Part shown: in pieces, positions 5,659-7,614 of the stretch
Numbering within the stretch: the stretch's first letter is position 1
Layout: the number at the start of each line of letters is the position of its first letter
Origin: Bacillota bacterium
GTDB lineage: Bacteria; Bacillota; Bacilli; Paenibacillales; Paenibacillaceae
Reading direction: 5' to 3'
NCBI GenBank assembly: GCA_023386495.1
Contig: JAEWJS010000186.1
Coordinates: forward strand, 1-7,614
Length of the DNA stretch: 7,614 nucleotides
Translations under genes and position numbers: made by a program
The notes under the pieces: generated by a model
The model's input: only the letters and a program-made list of their open reading frames with translations
Database searches by the model: none
Told to the model about the DNA's origin: nothing

Positions 5659-6633
5659 TTATAACCGAATGAATTCCAAGCTGGCGAGCTGCTGATCATC
5701 GAGCGCGATGAGCTGATCGGAGCCGCTTAGCCGCAGGAGCGGGAAGCTCGGGCGTTCCGTCAATCCGACGACGAGCGCCGTTCGGCCGGATGGCGTGCGC
5801 ACGGTGCTGCCTGGCAGCATCTTGGGGATCGAGTCCGCGAGCGCTTGCGTCTCGCGAGCGGCGAATGACCGGTCCGGAAGCGCGAGCAGCACCTCTAATG
5901 CGCCGTAGTACATCGTCTCCGACACATCCGACAGATGATCGAATAGATTGCAGAGGTAGCATAGCTTCGCCGCATGCGCGTACGGTTTATCCGTCGTGCC
6001 GCGACGATGGCGATCGCCGGCAACGTTCTGATGCTGCAGAATGATATGCGGGACGAACGAGCCTTCGGGAAAATGGGGCTTCGCGAACAAATAGCCGACC
6101 AGCGGATGCTCGGAATCGGACGGATCCGTAAGCAGCTTCCCGACATCATGCAGCAGGCAGCCGGCGATTAGCTCATGCCGATCGGACTCCTGCCAGCCAA
6201 GCTTGTCTGCAGCCTGTGCAGCCCAGAGGGCAACGTTCACAACATGCGCGTAGAGCTGCATGCTGAGCGGGATAGAGCTTGACGGGAGCGGGACGACGGT
6301 TCCCCGCGCCGAGACATAGCAGGCAACCATGCTTGCCGCTTCCTCCAGCTCAGCGCTCGCATAACGTCCGTTGCAGGCTTCCAGGTATACGGAGCGGACG
6401 GCATGGACCAGCTTAATCCATGCGTGCGAGTCCATGAGCTCCTCGAAAGTCACGTCGCGCGTTTCCTCATCCTCCACGGCGACCTTGTCGATGCCGTACC
6501 GCTTGAGCTCAAGGAGCAATTCCTTCGTCAGACATGTGCCGGGCTCAGCGATCAGCTGCCCCATCGTACCATGTATTGGTCTGGCCGCCGTGCAAGCGCC
6601 AGGTCTTATGGACTCGACTAACACCAGATGCAT
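5659..6633 (-). CDS. HD-GYP-like domain protein with degenerate signature
   Basis: The protein has 324 residues from the ATG at 6631-6633. This start is chosen because GGAG lies eight bases upstream; an in-frame GTG at 6640-6642 and ATG at 6637-6639 have poorer sites. The N-terminus 'MHLVLVESIRPGACTAARPI' and a GTCLT-like turn resemble the domain that precedes HD-GYP domains in Paenibacillus-type proteins. The HD region shows H130, 'LLHDVGK' (H162, D163), 'EHPLVGYL' (H176), 'ILQHQN' (H201, then Q202 instead of the second His) and 'NLFDHL' (D232). The usual HHExxDGxGYP stretch reads QHQNVAGDRHRRG, so the second His and the GYP are absent. HD-GYP proteins normally hydrolyse cyclic di-GMP; this one may be inactive, altered in substrate, or a sensor. 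A beta-rich tail follows (about 270-324). It is convergent with hflC and sits 148 bp downstream of the response regulator, behind a terminator. Confidence 0.85.
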   Translation of the reverse strand: MHLVLVESIRPGACTAARPIHGTMGQLIAEPGTCLTKELLLELKRYGIDKVAVEDEETRDVTFEELMDSHAWIKLVHAVRSVYLEACNGRYASAELEEAASMVACYVSARGTVVPLPSSSIPLSMQLYAHVVNVALWAAQAADKLGWQESDRHELIAGCLLHDVGKLLTDPSDSEHPLVGYLFAKPHFPEGSFVPHIILQHQNVAGDRHRRGTTDKPYAHAAKLCYLCNLFDHLSDVSETMYYGALEVLLALPDRSFAARETQALADSIPKMLPGSTVRTPSGRTALVVGLTERPSFPLLRLSGSDQLIALDDQQLASLEFIRL

Positions 6634-6758
6634 CTCCATCACTCCATTGCATTAACCTTCATGTAAGCAGGGCTTGACCCTGAGAACCATTATGGCAATG
6701 AAGTTTGTGAAAAGTTGCGCATCGTCTGTCAGTTTTGTGTTAAATGAGCATAGAAGAA

Positions 6759-6783
6759 AGCCAGCTTCGCGAGGAAGCTGGCT
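6759..6783 (-). terminator. Intrinsic terminator of the response-regulator gene
   Basis: AGCCAGCTT (6759-6767) and AAGCTGGCT (6775-6783) pair perfectly around a seven-base loop. Read on the minus strand, the stem begins within the regulator's stop codon and is followed by TTCTTCTA. It should separate the regulator from the HD-domain gene downstream. Confidence 0.75.
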
Positions 6784-7483
6784 AAGGCTGGAACTTATAT
6801 CCGACGCCCCATACGGTCTTAATATGCTTGGGCTCCTTCGGATTAATCTCGATCTTCTTCCTGAGGTTCGTGACATGGACATCGATGGCCCGATCGTTGA
6901 CGAAGGAGTCGACGCCCCTGAGCGCATTGATCAGTTCTTCGCGGCTGAAGACACGGCCGGGATGCTGGCAGAATAATCGCATGATCTCGAAGCTGGAATA
7001 CGTCGTCTCGGTATGCTGCCCGTCCAATACGATCGTTCGTTTCTCCAGATCGATGCGAATGCGCTCCTGGGGAGCGCCGGCGTTCGCAGCGGCGGAGGCA
7101 TCTGCAGCAGCCTGCAGCTGCGGCGTCGCGCGACGGAGCACGGTCTCGATGCGTGCCTTCAATTCCTGCATGCTGAAGGGCTTGCATAAGTAGTCGTCGG
7201 CACCGGCCATCAGCACCTTGATCTTCTCGTTCACTTCGGATTTCATGGAGACGACGATAATGGGTGCGTCGGTGAGCCCGCGGAGGGTCACGCACAGGTC
7301 GGCGCCGTCTGCATCTGGTAGCATCAGGTCAAGCAAGATGACGCAAGGGCCGCTCGTGCGGAACAGCTCCAGGGCATCCTTCGCCGTCTGCGCGTGCTCG
7401 ACTTCGTAATTCTCGCCTGAGAGGTAGAGGCGCAGCATCTCGCCGAAGATCAGGTCATCCTCGATTATTAGCACTTTGGTCAT
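6782..7483 (-). CDS. OmpR/PhoB-family DNA-binding response regulator
   Basis: The 233-residue protein has a receiver domain at about 1-118 with the acidic pair D9/D10 (IIEDD), phospho-acceptor D52 (ILLDLMLP), the switch serine S79 (VVSMK) and K101 (CKPF), so all key positions are intact. An Ala-rich linker (about 121-138) leads to a winged-helix domain ending 'VNDRAIDVHVTNLRKKIE' (recognition helix, about 195-212) and 'IKTVWGVGYKF' (wing). It should bind DNA as a phosphorylated dimer and control transcription. No histidine kinase follows it; the next same-strand gene is the HD-domain protein beyond a terminator. The partner kinase is either upstream of the window or unlinked. The ATG at 7481-7483 is preceded by GGTGGTGGAAG. 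The exact regulon and orthologue (PhoP-, ResD- or other type) cannot be told from this sequence. Confidence 0.95.
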   Translation of the reverse strand: MTKVLIIEDDLIFGEMLRLYLSGENYEVEHAQTAKDALELFRTSGPCVILLDLMLPDADGADLCVTLRGLTDAPIIVVSMKSEVNEKIKVLMAGADDYLCKPFSMQELKARIETVLRRATPQLQAAADASAAANAGAPQERIRIDLEKRTIVLDGQHTETTYSSFEIMRLFCQHPGRVFSREELINALRGVDSFVNDRAIDVHVTNLRKKIEINPKEPKHIKTVWGVGYKFQP

Positions 7484-7555
7484 GCTTCCACCACCCGAAA
7501 TGTATGGCGTATATTAAAAAAACAAATATCCTCTTAACATTTTCTAGTATTTCCT

Positions 7556-7584
7556 ATTATAACTTGCCGACTACTGGAAGTCTA
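7556..7584 (-). promoter_or_regulatory. Housekeeping (sigma-A-type) promoter for the response regulator
   Basis: On the minus strand TAGACT (7584-7579, four of six matches to TTGACA) is followed by exactly 17 bases and a perfect TATAAT (7561-7556). The expected start is near 7548, giving a leader of about 65 bases before the ATG at 7483. The surrounding DNA is AT-rich, which suits a promoter. Confidence 0.6.
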
Positions 7585-7614
7585 TTCTAGTTTTTGTCGA
7601 TTGACGGCCTGTTG

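Noticed and set aside
6634..6758. Promoter for the HD-domain gene
   Set aside because: A CATAAT on the minus strand lacks a convincing -35 at the right distance, so I did not list it; the rest of this gap shows only a small five-base-pair hairpin.

Overview
The window looks like the chromosome of a spore-forming, moderately GC-rich Firmicute of the Paenibacillus/Cohnella type. The reasons are a full-length SpoVR, strong GGAGG-type ribosome binding sites, GTG as well as ATG starts, and an hflK-hflC pair in such a background. This assignment is inference from gene content and style; there is no rRNA or other marker gene here.

Layout. Positions 2-452 hold the end of a serine-recombinase-like gene that enters from the left edge and appears frameshifted. 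A long hairpin resembling two abutted insertion-sequence ends (451-496) follows it. Positions 453-1034 are non-coding and carry repeat copy A (697-900) and a cluster of hairpins. On the minus strand lie a small membrane-anchored hypothetical protein (1035-1382) and, upstream of it, spoVR (1669-3123). The non-coding stretch 3124-3613 carries repeat copy B (3287-3490, opposite orientation to A) and a candidate extracytoplasmic-function (ECF) type promoter. That promoter would drive the plus-strand operon hflK (3614-4696) and hflC (4693-5568), which closes with a strong terminator (5602-5639). Two minus-strand signalling genes follow: an HD-GYP-like protein with a degenerate signature (5659-6633) and an OmpR/PhoB-type response regulator (6782-7483). 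The regulator has its own terminator and a good housekeeping promoter at the right edge.

How the genes relate. HflK and HflC should form one membrane complex that modulates FtsH proteolysis. SpoVR acts in sporulation. The HD protein and the response regulator are signalling genes in separate transcription units, and no kinase partner is visible. Nothing links the whole window into one pathway.

The least ordinary feature is non-coding. Two 204-bp elements, about 75% identical over an ungapped alignment, lie in opposite orientations on either side of the spoVR block. Each starts and ends with TA, has roughly 40-bp imperfect terminal inverted repeats, and is full of TAGCG palindromes. This looks like a miniature mobile element or a structured intergenic repeat family. 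I see no clear new multi-gene system.
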